A DNA stretch of 64,000 bases from an uncultured Latescibacterota bacterium (GCA_951813615.1 OX638377.1:3038001-3102000); one strand, 5' to 3'. Counted from the first letter of the stretch, positions 32,520 through 40,993 are shown. The notes: a model not told the origin generated them from the sequence alone. Numbers and translations are program-made.

Positions 32520-34442
32520 ATGGCTAAAGTCATCGGCATTGACTTAGGCACCACCAACTCGTGCGTGGCCGTCATCGAAGGCCAAGACGCAGAGGTCATC
32601 GCCAATTCCGAAGGGGGCCGCACCACGCCCTCTATGGTCGCCTTCACCAAAGACGGCGAGCGCCTCGTCGGCCAAACCGCCAAGCGCCAAGCCGTCACCA
32701 ACCCGCAAAACACGGTCTATTCGATCAAGCGCTTCATGGGCCGCCGCTACGGCGAAGTGTCCAACGAAATCAGCGAAGTTCCCTACGAAGTGGCCTCAAG
32801 TGGCCGCGACATGGCCATAGCCAAAATCGACGGCAAGGAACACACGCCGCCGGAAATCTCGGCCATGATCTTGCAAAAGATGAAGCAGACGGCCGAGGAC
32901 TATTTAGGCGAAGAAGTAAAACAAGCCGTCGTCACCGTCCCGGCCTATTTCAACGACTCCCAACGCCAAGCCACCAAGGACGCGGGCACCATCGCCGGCT
33001 TGGAGGTCTTGCGCATCGTCAACGAGCCGACCGCCGCGGCGCTGGCCTACGGCTTGGACAAGGGCGGCACCAACGAGCAGATCGCCGTGTACGACCTCGG
33101 CGGCGGCACCTTCGACATTTCCATCTTGGAACTAGGCGACGGCGTCTTCGAGGTCAAATCCACCAACGGCGACACCCACCTCGGCGGCGACGACTTCGAC
33201 CAGAAAATCATCGACTGGCTCGCTGAGGAATTTGAAAAGAACGAAGGCATCGACCTGCGCCGCGACCCCATGGCTCTGCAACGGCTCAAGGAAGGGGCCG
33301 AAAAAGCCAAAATCGAGCTGTCTTCTGCCACTTCGACAGAAATCAATCTGCCGTTTATCACCGCCGATCAAACAGGGCCTAAGCACTTGCAAACCACTCT
33401 GTCGCGCGCCCAGTTCGAGCGCTTGGTTGACGACCTGATCGAGCGCACCAAGGCCCCCTGTCAGCAAGCCCTCGCCGACGCTGAATTGCAAGCCAGCGAA
33501 ATCGACCAAGTGATTTTGGTCGGCGGCTCGACGCGCATGCCCAAAATCCAAGAGACCATCCAAGCCCTCTTCAACAAAGAGCCCAACCGCAGCGTCAACC
33601 CCGACGAGGTCGTGGCCTTGGGCGCGGCCATCCAAGCCGGCGTGCTGGCTGGCGACGTCGACGACATCCTACTGCTCGACGTCACGCCGCTCTCGCTGGG
33701 TATCGAGACCATGGGCGGGGTGATGACGCGGCTGATCGACCGCAACACCACTATCCCCACCAAGAAGAGCCAGATCTTTTCCACGGCCGCGGACAACCAG
33801 CCTTCGGTGGAAGTCCACGTGCTGCAAGGCGAGCGCGAGTTTGCCAACGACAACCGCACCCTCGGCCGCTTCCACCTCGACGGCATTCCCTCAGCTCCGC
33901 GCGGCATGCCCCAGATCGAGGTGACCTTCGACATTGACGCCAACGGCATCCTCAACGTCGGGGCCAAGGATAAGGGCACCAGCAAGGAGCAATCCATCCG
34001 CATTGAGTCGTCCTCGGGCCTAAGCCAAGAGGAAATCGACGGCATGCAGAAGGACGCCGAGGCCCACGCCGATGAGGACAAACAGCGCCGCGAAGCCGTC
34101 GATCGCCGCAACGAGGCCGACCAGCTAATCTACGCGACGGAAAAATCGCTGGCCGAGTACGGCGACAAGCTAGCCGAGGCCGACAAGCAAGGCGTTGAGG
34201 ACGCAGTCGCCGCGCTCAAGCAAGCACTCGAAGGCACGGACGACGAGGCCATCACGCAGGCCATGGCCGCGCTGCAACAGGCGTCGCACAAGCTGGCCGA
34301 GGAAATGTACAAGGACGCCCAAGCCGAACAGGCCCAGGGCGAGCCAGCGCCGGAAGGTGCCGCCGGTCAGCCGCAGCAAGGAGGCGGGGATACGGAGCCG
34401 GTGGACGCGGACTTCAAGGTTGTGGACGAGGATAAGAAGTAG
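32520..34442 (+). CDS. dnaK: Chaperone DnaK (Hsp70)
   Basis: 640 residues from the ATG at 32520 with GAAAGGA upstream. The frame extends further but into hicB. N-terminal ATPase domain: [13 protein letters not shown] (about 5-17), the [15 protein letters not shown] helix (about 166-180), [10 protein letters not shown] (about 188-197) and GGSTRMPKI (about 336-344). Substrate-binding domain from about 385 ([13 protein letters not shown]) and a helical lid, ending in a Gln/Gly-rich tail and [13 protein letters not shown], a DnaK C-terminal hallmark. Cytoplasmic folding chaperone. No grpE or dnaJ adjoins it, which is unusual but not rare. No CIRCE element was seen before it. A GC-rich hairpin follows. 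Confidence 0.97.
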   Translation: MAKVIGIDLGTTNSCVAVIEGQDAEVIANSEGGRTTPSMVAFTKDGERLVGQTAKRQAVTNPQNTVYSIKRFMGRRYGEVSNEISEVPYEVASSGRDMAIAKIDGKEHTPPEISAMILQKMKQTAEDYLGEEVKQAVVTVPAYFNDSQRQATKDAGTIAGLEVLRIVNEPTAAALAYGLDKGGTNEQIAVYDLGGGTFDISILELGDGVFEVKSTNGDTHLGGDDFDQKIIDWLAEEFEKNEGIDLRRDPMALQRLKEGAEKAKIELSSATSTEINLPFITADQTGPKHLQTTLSRAQFERLVDDLIERTKAPCQQALADAELQASEIDQVILVGGSTRMPKIQETIQALFNKEPNRSVNPDEVVALGAAIQAGVLAGDVDDILLLDVTPLSLGIETMGGVMTRLIDRNTTIPTKKSQIFSTAADNQPSVEVHVLQGEREFANDNRTLGRFHLDGIPSAPRGMPQIEVTFDIDANGILNVGAKDKGTSKEQSIRIESSSGLSQEEIDGMQKDAEAHADEDKQRREAVDRRNEADQLIYATEKSLAEYGDKLAEADKQGVEDAVAALKQALEGTDDEAITQAMAALQQASHKLAEEMYKDAQAEQAQGEPAPEGAAGQPQQGGGDTEPVDADFKVVDEDKK

Positions 34443-34467
34443 AGAGCGTTAAATACGCGGTACAATC

Positions 34468-34500
34468 GTAGGGGCACCCTTTGTGGGTGCCCCTATTGTA
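34468..34500 (+). terminator. Hairpin terminator after dnaK
   Basis: TAGGGGCACCC / GGGTGCCCCTA stem of about 10-11 bp with a 5-base loop, flanked by ACAAT and ATTGT that extend the pairing. The U-tract is weak (TATTGTATTATT). It also marks the 3' edge of the minus-strand defence island. Confidence 0.65.
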
Positions 34501-34554
34501 TTATTCGGAGCCGATGAAGACGCGACGTGTTTTAGGCTACTGACCGCTGCCGAA

Positions 34555-36267
34555 TCACAGCGCTGGTGAGAGGAGACCGATTCGCCAGATGCCGGTAGCT
34601 TGTCTTGCCATCCAGGCTTGATGGCTGCGAATCTTCTCCATAGTCCAAGTGTCGTAGCCTTCTGCCAGCCTGCGGGTGATGGCAAAGTTACTCTCCTGAT
34701 AAACCGGTCGTTTTTCGGCGTATCCCGAATTTCCCAGCTCGCGATTGTCCGCAGTCGTCAACAGGGTCATGTTCCCTAGAAGGTAGGTGGACGCCTCCCG
34801 CTGTTGGTCGTCGAACTGGTGCCAGTCATCGCTCGGATTCTCCGGCAACACGTGCTCAATATTGTATTTCGCGCTCTCGGATTCAAAGCGCTGTCCCGAC
34901 AACTGCGCTTCGAGCCGGAACAGTATAAAGCGCACGACTTTATTGTTGCGGTGGCTGGTTGTCCGCAGCGCCTTGTCTGCAAACGCCGCCCTGAATTCCG
35001 CGTCCTCGGGATAGACTGGCCGCAGTTTTGTAATTGCCGCTTGCGCATTGACAATTTCACCTGCCGATAGCTCGCGGGCAATCTGGTTATACACAACCTC
35101 CTGCTCGTTGCTTTGGCGGCCACAAATCACGTTATAGCGAAACGATACTACCGCGATAGCCTGCAAAAGACGGCCAAAGCCAGCGCGGTCGCGTTCCTCG
35201 AATTGTTCAAATGCCGCCAGCAATAGCGCAAACGGCTGACGCACGTTGAACATCTGCAACTGGGCCAGACTTTCGCGCTCCTCTGCTGTCCATGAGTCGT
35301 CTTCCGGGCTGCGCAGGGCCGAATACACCCGTGCGTGTCTGTCCATATCGCGAATCAACTGAAACACATGGGCTCTATCGCTGATGGCGCTACGCATGGT
35401 TTTGAACAAATCCGCCTTGCGTACCAGCCTGTTGCGGCTGTTCCAGAAGATCCGCAAGAACTCGGGAAAGCTCTCACTGCCCAACAGCCCGACGATACTC
35501 TCCCAGCGATCTTCCAAGGCGTTGATCTCCGATTCGTGCGCATTACCACGCGAGACAACGGAGAACAAGTAATTTTTTAGCAAATCGGTGGCGGACAAGC
35601 GCACGCCGCGAGCGTTCAGGGTCTCAAACACCTTGAAGGCATTCAATTCGTCGGTCACGGTGATGATGGTAAAAAACAGCTTATCTACCGCGCCATCGAC
35701 AAAGCGCGCCACTGACTCGCCATCATCACCTGATCGTTCCCTGATGCACTCTCTGAACCAGAGAAACGCTCGACGTAGGAGGTGTTCCGACGCGTTCAAT
35801 CCTCTTTGTGGCAAACTCTCCAAGGGAACTAGGTAATTCTGGTAAAAGCTATCATTATGCCGATTTAGCGTCAGCTTGGAGCGCGGCACTAGGCTCACTG
35901 GGTCCAAATAGCCGATATAATTGCTACGCAACTGCTCAGCGCGCCGATGTTGTGGGTCATCCGGGTCATCCGGTGCGGCCAAGTCCGTTAGATGCGCCAC
36001 CGCCGCCAGCATCAACAGGCTCAACGTGGTCATGCGCTGCTGTCCATCGATGATGTCGAACGCCCTGTTGTCGGCTGATTGCAGCACTAAGTAGCCCATG
36101 TAGTGAGCCGGTTCCGGATCCTCACCGAACAGCGCAACAAGGTCCTGCCATAGGTCATCCCACTCGTCGTGACCCCAAGAATAGTCTCGCTGGAACAGCG
36201 GTACGCGATAACTCATCCCATTGCCCATCAACTGGCGAAACGTGCTGTTGGCAGTGTTGAAATTCAT
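34555..36267 (-). CDS. DUF262/DUF1524 (GmrSD-like) putative restriction protein
   Basis: 570 residues from the ATG at 36267. A TTG at 36273 is the only earlier choice. The N-terminal DUF262 (GmrS-like, ParB-fold) contains RVPLFQRDYSWGHDEW (about 21-36) and DIIDGQQRMTTLSLLML (about 74-90), the IDGQQR nucleotide-binding signature. A helical middle has FETLNARGVRLSATDLLKN. The C-terminal DUF1524 has NIEHVLPENP (about 475-484), the His-x-x-Pro HNH-like nuclease motif. GmrSD proteins attack modified phage DNA. The order and motifs fit a fused GmrSD-type enzyme, but specificity is unknown. It is the last gene of the island. Confidence 0.82.
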   Translation of the reverse strand: MNFNTANSTFRQLMGNGMSYRVPLFQRDYSWGHDEWDDLWQDLVALFGEDPEPAHYMGYLVLQSADNRAFDIIDGQQRMTTLSLLMLAAVAHLTDLAAPDDPDDPQHRRAEQLRSNYIGYLDPVSLVPRSKLTLNRHNDSFYQNYLVPLESLPQRGLNASEHLLRRAFLWFRECIRERSGDDGESVARFVDGAVDKLFFTIITVTDELNAFKVFETLNARGVRLSATDLLKNYLFSVVSRGNAHESEINALEDRWESIVGLLGSESFPEFLRIFWNSRNRLVRKADLFKTMRSAISDRAHVFQLIRDMDRHARVYSALRSPEDDSWTAEERESLAQLQMFNVRQPFALLLAAFEQFEERDRAGFGRLLQAIAVVSFRYNVICGRQSNEQEVVYNQIARELSAGEIVNAQAAITKLRPVYPEDAEFRAAFADKALRTTSHRNNKVVRFILFRLEAQLSGQRFESESAKYNIEHVLPENPSDDWHQFDDQQREASTYLLGNMTLLTTADNRELGNSGYAEKRPVYQESNFAITRRLAEGYDTWTMEKIRSHQAWMARQATGIWRIGLLSPAL

Positions 36268-36301
36268 GCTCAAATTCCCGGTAGTCAGTGAGTGATAGCG
36301 G

Positions 36302-36341
36302 TCGTCGTTATCCGATCCTCATACCCGAAATACTTTCATCA
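36302..36341 (-). repeat. Truncated second copy of the end of the Mod gene
   Basis: 40 bases that match 36541-36580 (the last codons of the Mod gene and the bases after it) at 37 positions; all three differences are T/C. On the minus strand it still reads MKVFRV-stop. With the true copy it forms direct repeats bracketing the 58-aa gene. Confidence 0.85.
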
Positions 36342-36364
36342 AGTTTTTCTATCTGCGCTGGGCG

Positions 36365-36541
36365 CTATCGCACGTCTTCGGTTGGATTCACTCGACGGGC
36401 CGGATAGCGTACGTACTTCAGGCCCGACTTGGCCTGTTGTTCCCGGAGTTTTCGGAAGATCTCTTTGATGTCGTAGCCGCACTGAGCGGCAAGTTCGTCT
36501 CGTATTGCGCGAACCTCAGCCACGATAGGGTCATTTTTCAT
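36365..36541 (-). CDS. Small 58-aa protein related to the 61-aa protein at 39543
   Basis: 58 residues, ATG at 36541, stop at 36365. Sequence features: NDPIVAEVRAIRDELAA at 3-19, GYDIKEIFRKLREQQ at 22-36, then a basic tail. The first 36 residues align with the 61-aa product at 39543 (DPIVEEVRKARDAYA...NYDLDAICRDLQEKQ), so the two form a small family within the island. It begins 16 bases downstream of the Mod stop, and both are on the same strand. Likely a helical antitoxin-like or accessory protein. No toxin partner adjoins it. Flanking direct repeats suggest it arrived by duplication. Confidence 0.7.
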   Translation of the reverse strand: MKNDPIVAEVRAIRDELAAQCGYDIKEIFRKLREQQAKSGLKYVRYPARRVNPTEDVR

Positions 36542-36580
36542 CGTCGTTATCCGATCCTCACACCCGAAACACCTTCATCA
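36541..36580 (-). repeat. Original copy of the Mod-end repeat
   Basis: The partner of 36302-36341: the final codons of the Mod gene (MKVFRV-stop) and the following bases up to the 58-aa start. Direct orientation, 239 bases apart. Confidence 0.85.
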
Positions 36581-39350
36581 CCTCGTCCCCCAAGTGATTG
36601 ATCACCTTCACCGCTATCCTGCCTGACGTCGGCTTGGCGAAGGGTCGGGAGGTGTCGCTGTGGAGGGTTTCCCAAGCTTCTTGGTTGACCTCGGCTTTGA
36701 GCGTCGTGCGCAGCGATTTGTACGGGTCGCTGGCACCGAGGAAGTAGGCGTGGCGGACGAAGAAGCTTTCCTCGTTGTAGTCGGTATCGACGAACCAGCA
36801 GGCGATGCCGTCGGCGCTGTCGCTACGGATTTCGCCGGTGTTGGGGTGGAATACATCGACGCCGTTGACCTTGACTTGGATTTGACTGTCTTCCGCGTCG
36901 AGGATGTCGATGTCGGGTTCGCCGAAGATGACGAAGAGGTTGCCTTTGCCGGTGTTTTTGAGATCGTCGGCCATGTGGAGGTCGGCGTTCATGCGGGCCT
37001 TGAGGACGGGGACGCGGCCGAGTTTGTTGAACTCCGAGGCGTGGGCGTCGTAGTTGAAGGCGCAGGCGACCAGCACGTCGAAGTCGGCGTCCGCGGCCTC
37101 GCGCACCGCTGATACGAGATCGGGGCGGGAGACAGTGCCGAATTCCGGGCCGACGAAGATGCCAGCGCGTTTTTCAGCGCCCGAGTCGCCGTTGCCTTCG
37201 ACGTAGGTTCCTTCGGCGCAGACGTGGTAGCCGGGCCAGGGTCTGATCCCGGAAAACGAGATGCGGTCGTCTTTGTGTGCCTGTTGGACGCCGGAGGTTT
37301 TGAGATTGTCGAGGATCATCTCGGCGAAGTCCTGCTTTTCGCCGTACCCTAACTTGGCTTCGGCGACGTTGTCGATGAGTTCGTCGTCTTCATTGACGCC
37401 TAACAGGCGGTGCGGCGACAGGCTTTCTACGGTGAAGGGGCCGGCGACGCGGACTTTCTTGTTGTCTTCGTAGGGCTTGTCGTAGAGGTATTCGTAGTCG
37501 GCTTTGGCGGCGATGGAAGCGTCGATTTCCTTTTGTCGGGCGATGCGCTGTTCCCACCAGTCCGCGTGAATTCTTTTGACCTCCTCGGGCCAAGCGTCGT
37601 CGGCGTCGCGGGGGATTTCCCATTCTTCGTAGGATGTGCCGAGTGCGTCGTTCAATTCCGCCCGCAGCGACTCCAGCGTTTCTTGGAATTTCTCATAGAT
37701 TACGTCGATTTCGGCGTTGTTGGCGATGGCCTTGAGGGTGATGTGGGGGACGCGCTCGTACACGAAGCCTTGGCGGATGTCGTTGTATGTGGGCGCTTCC
37801 GAGGGGGCTTTGCGGGCGAGCGCGGCTTCTTTGATTTGGCCGTCGCGGCTGTCGGAGAGCAGGTAGTAGGGATAGCGTGCGCCCATGACGCGGGCGCGGG
37901 CCAGCGCGAGGGCGACGCGGGAGGTGTCGATGGTGATCCAGCGGCGGCCCCACTGCTCGGCGACGTACGCGGTGGTGCCAGAGCCGCAGGTAGGGTCGAG
38001 GACGAGGTCGCCGGGGTCGGTGGCCATGAGGATGCAGCGTTGGATGGCTTTCGAGAGCGTCTGGACGACATAGGTTCGTTCTTCCGTCTGAGAACCGCTA
38101 CCTAGATCATGCCAGATATTGTCCAGTGCGAAAACGTATGTGTCTTTGAAGAAACGCTTATATCGAAGTGTTCCGTTAGCGTCGCAGAGACGATTAGCTC
38201 TACCTAGACGAGTCAATCCATCATGTGAAGTCGACCAGTAACGTCGCCTTGTAGTAAATGACTTGTGAAACCAGTGGAATGATTCCCTTGTATATTCGTG
38301 AGACGAAGTTAGATCACTCAAGCCGAACAGCGGTCCGATTTTCTCGGATTGACTCGGATTGTCCTTTTCGTATCTGGTCAGTCTTCTCCAAGAATTAGGC
38401 GACTCCTCTACGCAACCGTATGAGTCTTCAGTTACTTCATCATAGTCCTTAGATCGAAATTGTCGACGGAACTTCAGATTGTCTCGGTCTTTAGCGTATA
38501 ACATTATAGAATCGAAGACCGTAGGTACAAATTCAGATGTTCGATTGCTTGTCGTTTTGAATTTAATCTCAGTAACGAAGTTTTGTTCCCCAAACACCTC
38601 GTCCATCAACGCCCGCACCCGATGCACATTCTCGTCCCCAATCTGCACAAACACCGACCCACTCTCCGTCAACAAATCCCGCGCCACCGTCAGCCGATCC
38701 CGCAAATACGTCAAATACGAATGAATCCCATCGCGCCACGTATCCCGGAACGCCTTGACCTGTTCCGGCTCGCGGGTAATGTGATCCGTATTCCCATCTC
38801 TTACGACGTTACTTTCCGTTGACCACTGGAAGTTGGAGTTGAACTTGATGCCGTAGGGCGGGTCGATGTATATGCACTGCACCTTGCCGCGCAGCCCCTC
38901 CCGCTCGGCCAGCGACGCCATCACCTGCAAGCTATCCCCAAGGATCATCCGATTCGACCAGTTGGCGTCGTGCTCGTAAAACTCCGTCTGCGCGTCCGCA
39001 CTCGGCAGCCCGTTAAAATCCGCGAACAAATCGGCCTGCAAGTTAGCTTCGCCGTCCCCCGTCTCCTTGCTCCGCTGCCGCAAATCGTCAATCAACACCT
39101 TCGGATGCACCTTCTCCTGAATGAACAGCGGCGGCGCTTGCACCACCAAATCCGACCAGTTCTGCTCATCCTTCCCCCGCCAAACAAGCTGCGGATCCAG
39201 ATCCCGATTGCGCCGCTCATACGCAACCCTAATCGGATTCCGGTCGTCCTCCGCCATCACCGCCTGATACTCAGCCGTGGGAATATTCTTCCGCGACGCG
39301 TCCTCGTGCCGCAGGGTTTCAACAGTCTTGGTCGATTTTCGTTTTGCCAT
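36558..39350 (-). CDS. Type III-like DNA methyltransferase (Mod), beta-class amino-methyltransferase
   Basis: 930 residues, ATG at 39350. Methylates adenine N6 or cytosine N4 to protect host DNA. Catalytic motif IV is IYIDPPYGIKFNS at about 160-172, and the AdoMet motif I is LDPTCGSGTTAYVAEQWGRRWITID at about 448-472. The DPPY-first order is beta class. The region between, about 250-440, is the target-recognition domain. In the DNA (38040-38600) this part drops to 35-42% GC in sampled 60-base lines, against 60-70% in lines on either side, so it looks exchanged. The C-terminal 400 residues are family-typical and of unclear role. Its restriction partner is the gene at 41626, beyond nine small genes. 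Confidence 0.9.
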   Translation of the reverse strand: MAKRKSTKTVETLRHEDASRKNIPTAEYQAVMAEDDRNPIRVAYERRNRDLDPQLVWRGKDEQNWSDLVVQAPPLFIQEKVHPKVLIDDLRQRSKETGDGEANLQADLFADFNGLPSADAQTEFYEHDANWSNRMILGDSLQVMASLAEREGLRGKVQCIYIDPPYGIKFNSNFQWSTESNVVRDGNTDHITREPEQVKAFRDTWRDGIHSYLTYLRDRLTVARDLLTESGSVFVQIGDENVHRVRALMDEVFGEQNFVTEIKFKTTSNRTSEFVPTVFDSIMLYAKDRDNLKFRRQFRSKDYDEVTEDSYGCVEESPNSWRRLTRYEKDNPSQSEKIGPLFGLSDLTSSHEYTRESFHWFHKSFTTRRRYWSTSHDGLTRLGRANRLCDANGTLRYKRFFKDTYVFALDNIWHDLGSGSQTEERTYVVQTLSKAIQRCILMATDPGDLVLDPTCGSGTTAYVAEQWGRRWITIDTSRVALALARARVMGARYPYYLLSDSRDGQIKEAALARKAPSEAPTYNDIRQGFVYERVPHITLKAIANNAEIDVIYEKFQETLESLRAELNDALGTSYEEWEIPRDADDAWPEEVKRIHADWWEQRIARQKEIDASIAAKADYEYLYDKPYEDNKKVRVAGPFTVESLSPHRLLGVNEDDELIDNVAEAKLGYGEKQDFAEMILDNLKTSGVQQAHKDDRISFSGIRPWPGYHVCAEGTYVEGNGDSGAEKRAGIFVGPEFGTVSRPDLVSAVREAADADFDVLVACAFNYDAHASEFNKLGRVPVLKARMNADLHMADDLKNTGKGNLFVIFGEPDIDILDAEDSQIQVKVNGVDVFHPNTGEIRSDSADGIACWFVDTDYNEESFFVRHAYFLGASDPYKSLRTTLKAEVNQEAWETLHSDTSRPFAKPTSGRIAVKVINHLGDEVMKVFRV

Positions 39351-39372
39351 TGATTACAGTCTCTCTACTGGA

Positions 39373-39546
39373 TTACAAATTGGAGACGCCACAAACCTCG
39401 ACGGACAGACAACCTTCGACGGCCTCGCAGAGATTGGTCAGCAACTCTTCAAAGGATTCCCCTTGCGTCGCACACCCGGGAATAGAGGGTACTTCCGCCC
39501 AATATCCGCCTTCTTCCGCTTTATGGACCACAACTTTCAGTTTCAT
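39373..39546 (-). CDS. HicB-like antitoxin without a HicA partner
   Basis: 57 residues from the ATG at 39546, which overlaps the preceding gene's stop (ATGA). Longer frames are out of place. HicB core: LKVVVHKAEEGGYWAEVPSIPGC at about 2-24, then GESFEELLTNLCEAVEGCL. It is very close to common solo HicB/YcfA-partner proteins. No HicA gene follows: the next gene is Mod, 22 bases on. The partner may be the 61-aa product just upstream, or the HicA at 40019. Confidence 0.8.
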   Translation of the reverse strand: MKLKVVVHKAEEGGYWAEVPSIPGCATQGESFEELLTNLCEAVEGCLSVEVCGVSNL

Positions 39547-39728
39547 GGCTTCCTCATTTTTCTCGGGCGTTTGGGCGGCAAAGAAACCACTCTTCTTTTG
39601 CCCTGCCGCTGCTTTTCTTGTAAGTCTCGGCAAATCGCATCTAGGTCATAATTGAATCTCTTAGCATACGCATCACGTGCTTTACGAACTTCTTCGACGA
39701 TTGGATCTGGTTGGTGGATATCAGACAT
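39543..39728 (-). CDS. Small 61-aa protein, partner of MNT1 and HicB
   Basis: 61 residues, ATG at 39728 overlapping the MNT1 gene by eight bases and the HicB gene by four, so translation is chained. An acidic helical N-terminus (DPIVEEVRKARDAYAKRF, about 8-25), NYDLDAICRDLQEKQ at 26-40, and a strongly basic tail rich in Lys, Arg and Pro. Homologous to the 58-aa protein at 36365. Family not recognised. Such small helical-plus-basic proteins may bind DNA or a toxin. Confidence 0.72.
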   Translation of the reverse strand: MSDIHQPDPIVEEVRKARDAYAKRFNYDLDAICRDLQEKQRQGKRRVVSLPPKRPRKMRKP

Positions 39729-40011
39729 TGACCATCTCCCGCTCTATATACGGACGCATCTCCTCCCGCAGCGCTTTGTCCGTTACCAGATCAACTGGAC
39801 GCCCCAGCAAATCTTCAATATAGAACTGAACGCCAAAATATCGCTTTGACGTCGCCGGCGAGTCGAACTTCACTAGAATGTCCACGTCGCTGTCGTCCGT
39901 GGCTTGATCGCGGACGATTGACCCGAATAAGGCGAGATCCACGACGCCGAAACGCTGCACAAGGGTCGCCTTGTGCGCTCGAAGCAGCTTGAGGGCTTGG
40001 TCTCTGTTCAT
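39721..40011 (-). CDS. MNT-type minimal nucleotidyltransferase 1
   Basis: 96 residues, ATG at 40011. Pol-beta-like fold: ALFGSIVRDQATDDSDVDILVKF carries the GSx10DxD signature (Gly-Ser about 30-31, Asp about 42 and 44) with the third acid, Asp74, in RPVDLVTD. MNT proteins are usually the antitoxin of HEPN-MNT pairs and AMPylate the toxin. Here no HEPN gene accompanies it; a 61-aa gene overlaps its end instead. It is 70% identical (67 of 96) to MNT2 at 40618, so a gene-module duplication is likely. Confidence 0.88.
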   Translation of the reverse strand: MNRDQALKLLRAHKATLVQRFGVVDLALFGSIVRDQATDDSDVDILVKFDSPATSKRYFGVQFYIEDLLGRPVDLVTDKALREEMRPYIEREMVNV

Positions 40012-40018
40012 TTCTCCC

Positions 40019-40213
40019 TTATTTCCTTTTAATCGGTTCTACTCCGAGATCCCGGCAGATCTTTCTCGCCAACAAATCGTCGATTTCTCTGTGTCGTGGA
40101 ATTGCAGAACGCCGATCGCCTCGCTCATTGCGCCACCATGAGTGCCGTCTGCCTTCACGGATCATCTCGCATCCCTGTCGCCGCAGGTACTTCAGCAGTT
40201 CAACCCGCTTCAT
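40019..40213 (-). CDS. HicA-family toxin (second locus)
   Basis: 64 residues, ATG at 40213 overlapping the HicB gene by four bases. HicA-like: MKRVELLKYLRRQGCEMIREGRRHSWWRN, with the catalytic His at about 24 and SAIPRHREIDDLLARKICRDLGV. The core is the usual R.G.RHS.W...G....IPRH form. It is the second gene of a HicB-HicA pair, reversed in order from the pair at 32070. Seven bases separate it from MNT1. Confidence 0.88.
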   Translation of the reverse strand: MKRVELLKYLRRQGCEMIREGRRHSWWRNERGDRRSAIPRHREIDDLLARKICRDLGVEPIKRK

Positions 40214-40425
40214 TCAATGACGACCTTTTCCTCCTGATAGTCGTCGCCCGCGGCCGCTAGCGCATCACGCCGGTTGAATTCCAGTGCCTCTAAAAGCGTC
40301 TCCACAAGGCTTTGCTGCAATTTCTCATGGGTATGCTCCTGGCAATTCACGCCGGGCACTTCCTCAATCCAGCCAATCCACCATTCGCCACTGCGTTTCA
40401 CGACGGCTGTATATTCCATGTTCAT
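40210..40425 (-). CDS. HicB-family antitoxin (second locus)
   Basis: 71 residues, ATG at 40425, overlapping both its neighbours by four bases. Short HicB core: YTAVVKRSGEWWIGWIEEVPGVNCQE (about 5-30), then a helix LQQSLVETLLEALEFNR. The usual PGC is PGV, followed by NCQE. Cognate of the HicA at 40019. An acidic C-terminus (DDYQEEKVVIE) could mask the toxin. Confidence 0.83.
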   Translation of the reverse strand: MNMEYTAVVKRSGEWWIGWIEEVPGVNCQEHTHEKLQQSLVETLLEALEFNRRDALAAAGDDYQEEKVVIE

Positions 40426-40625
40426 TCCCCTTTCGATTGTGAGTTGGATGTCCTAGGTATAGCCGCCGGTTTTCCGTAGATCATCCCACGCAACTCCTGC
40501 CATGAGTACCCTACCAATGGATCAGCCGCGCCGATCTGGCCCTCGCTCAGATCGGGCAGACGGTAGCGGCTGCTGGAAAGAGGCGCGGGAAGCACTTGGC
40601 GCAGGCCCTCTTCCACATTAGACAT
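40422..40625 (-). CDS. Small 67-aa protein of unknown function
   Basis: 67 residues, ATG at 40625, overlapping MNT2 by eight bases and HicB by four. No recognised motif. It is Pro- and Ser-rich in the first half (LPAPLSSSRYRLPDLSEGQI) with GYSWQELRGMIYGK at about 39-52. It occupies the same place after MNT2 as the 61-aa gene does after MNT1, and the overlapping ATGTCT junction is the same, but the proteins are not clearly related. May be a partner of MNT2, or a degraded gene kept by overlap. Confidence 0.55.
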   Translation of the reverse strand: MSNVEEGLRQVLPAPLSSSRYRLPDLSEGQIGAADPLVGYSWQELRGMIYGKPAAIPRTSNSQSKGE

Positions 40626-40908
40626 TGATCACCTCCCGCTCTACATAGGGGCGTATCTCAACGCGTAAATCCTGGTTGGTTGCCAAATCCACCGGCCGCC
40701 CTAGTAAGTCTTCCAAGTAGCCTTGAGCGCCGAAATAGCGTTGCCAATTGGGAGGCACGTCGAACCGCACTAGGACGTCGACATCGCTGTCGTCCGTAGC
40801 TTGGTCGCGGGCGAAGGAACCGAAAAGGGCGAGTTCAGAAACGCCAAAGCGCTGCGCAAGGGTCGCCTTGTGCTCTCGGAGCACATTTAAGACTTCATCT
40901 CTGTTCAT
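40618..40908 (-). CDS. MNT-type minimal nucleotidyltransferase 2
   Basis: 96 residues, ATG at 40908. Same layout as MNT1: ALFGSFARDQATDDSDVDVLVRF holds the GSx10DxD motif, RPVDLAT the third acid, and the end is REVINV. All catalytic residues are intact. 70% identical to MNT1. Expected to be an antitoxin-type nucleotidyltransferase, but again without a HEPN gene. It starts 85 bases after the BrnA-like gene ends, so it may begin a new transcriptional unit. Confidence 0.88.
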   Translation of the reverse strand: MNRDEVLNVLREHKATLAQRFGVSELALFGSFARDQATDDSDVDVLVRFDVPPNWQRYFGAQGYLEDLLGRPVDLATNQDLRVEIRPYVEREVINV

Positions 40909-40993
40909 GTGACTTTCTCTCCGTGTTAGCTCGTCTTTGCCACGCCAGACGGACTATGAGGCAATTCAGACAGCGAATATTGTACCTTGGGGA

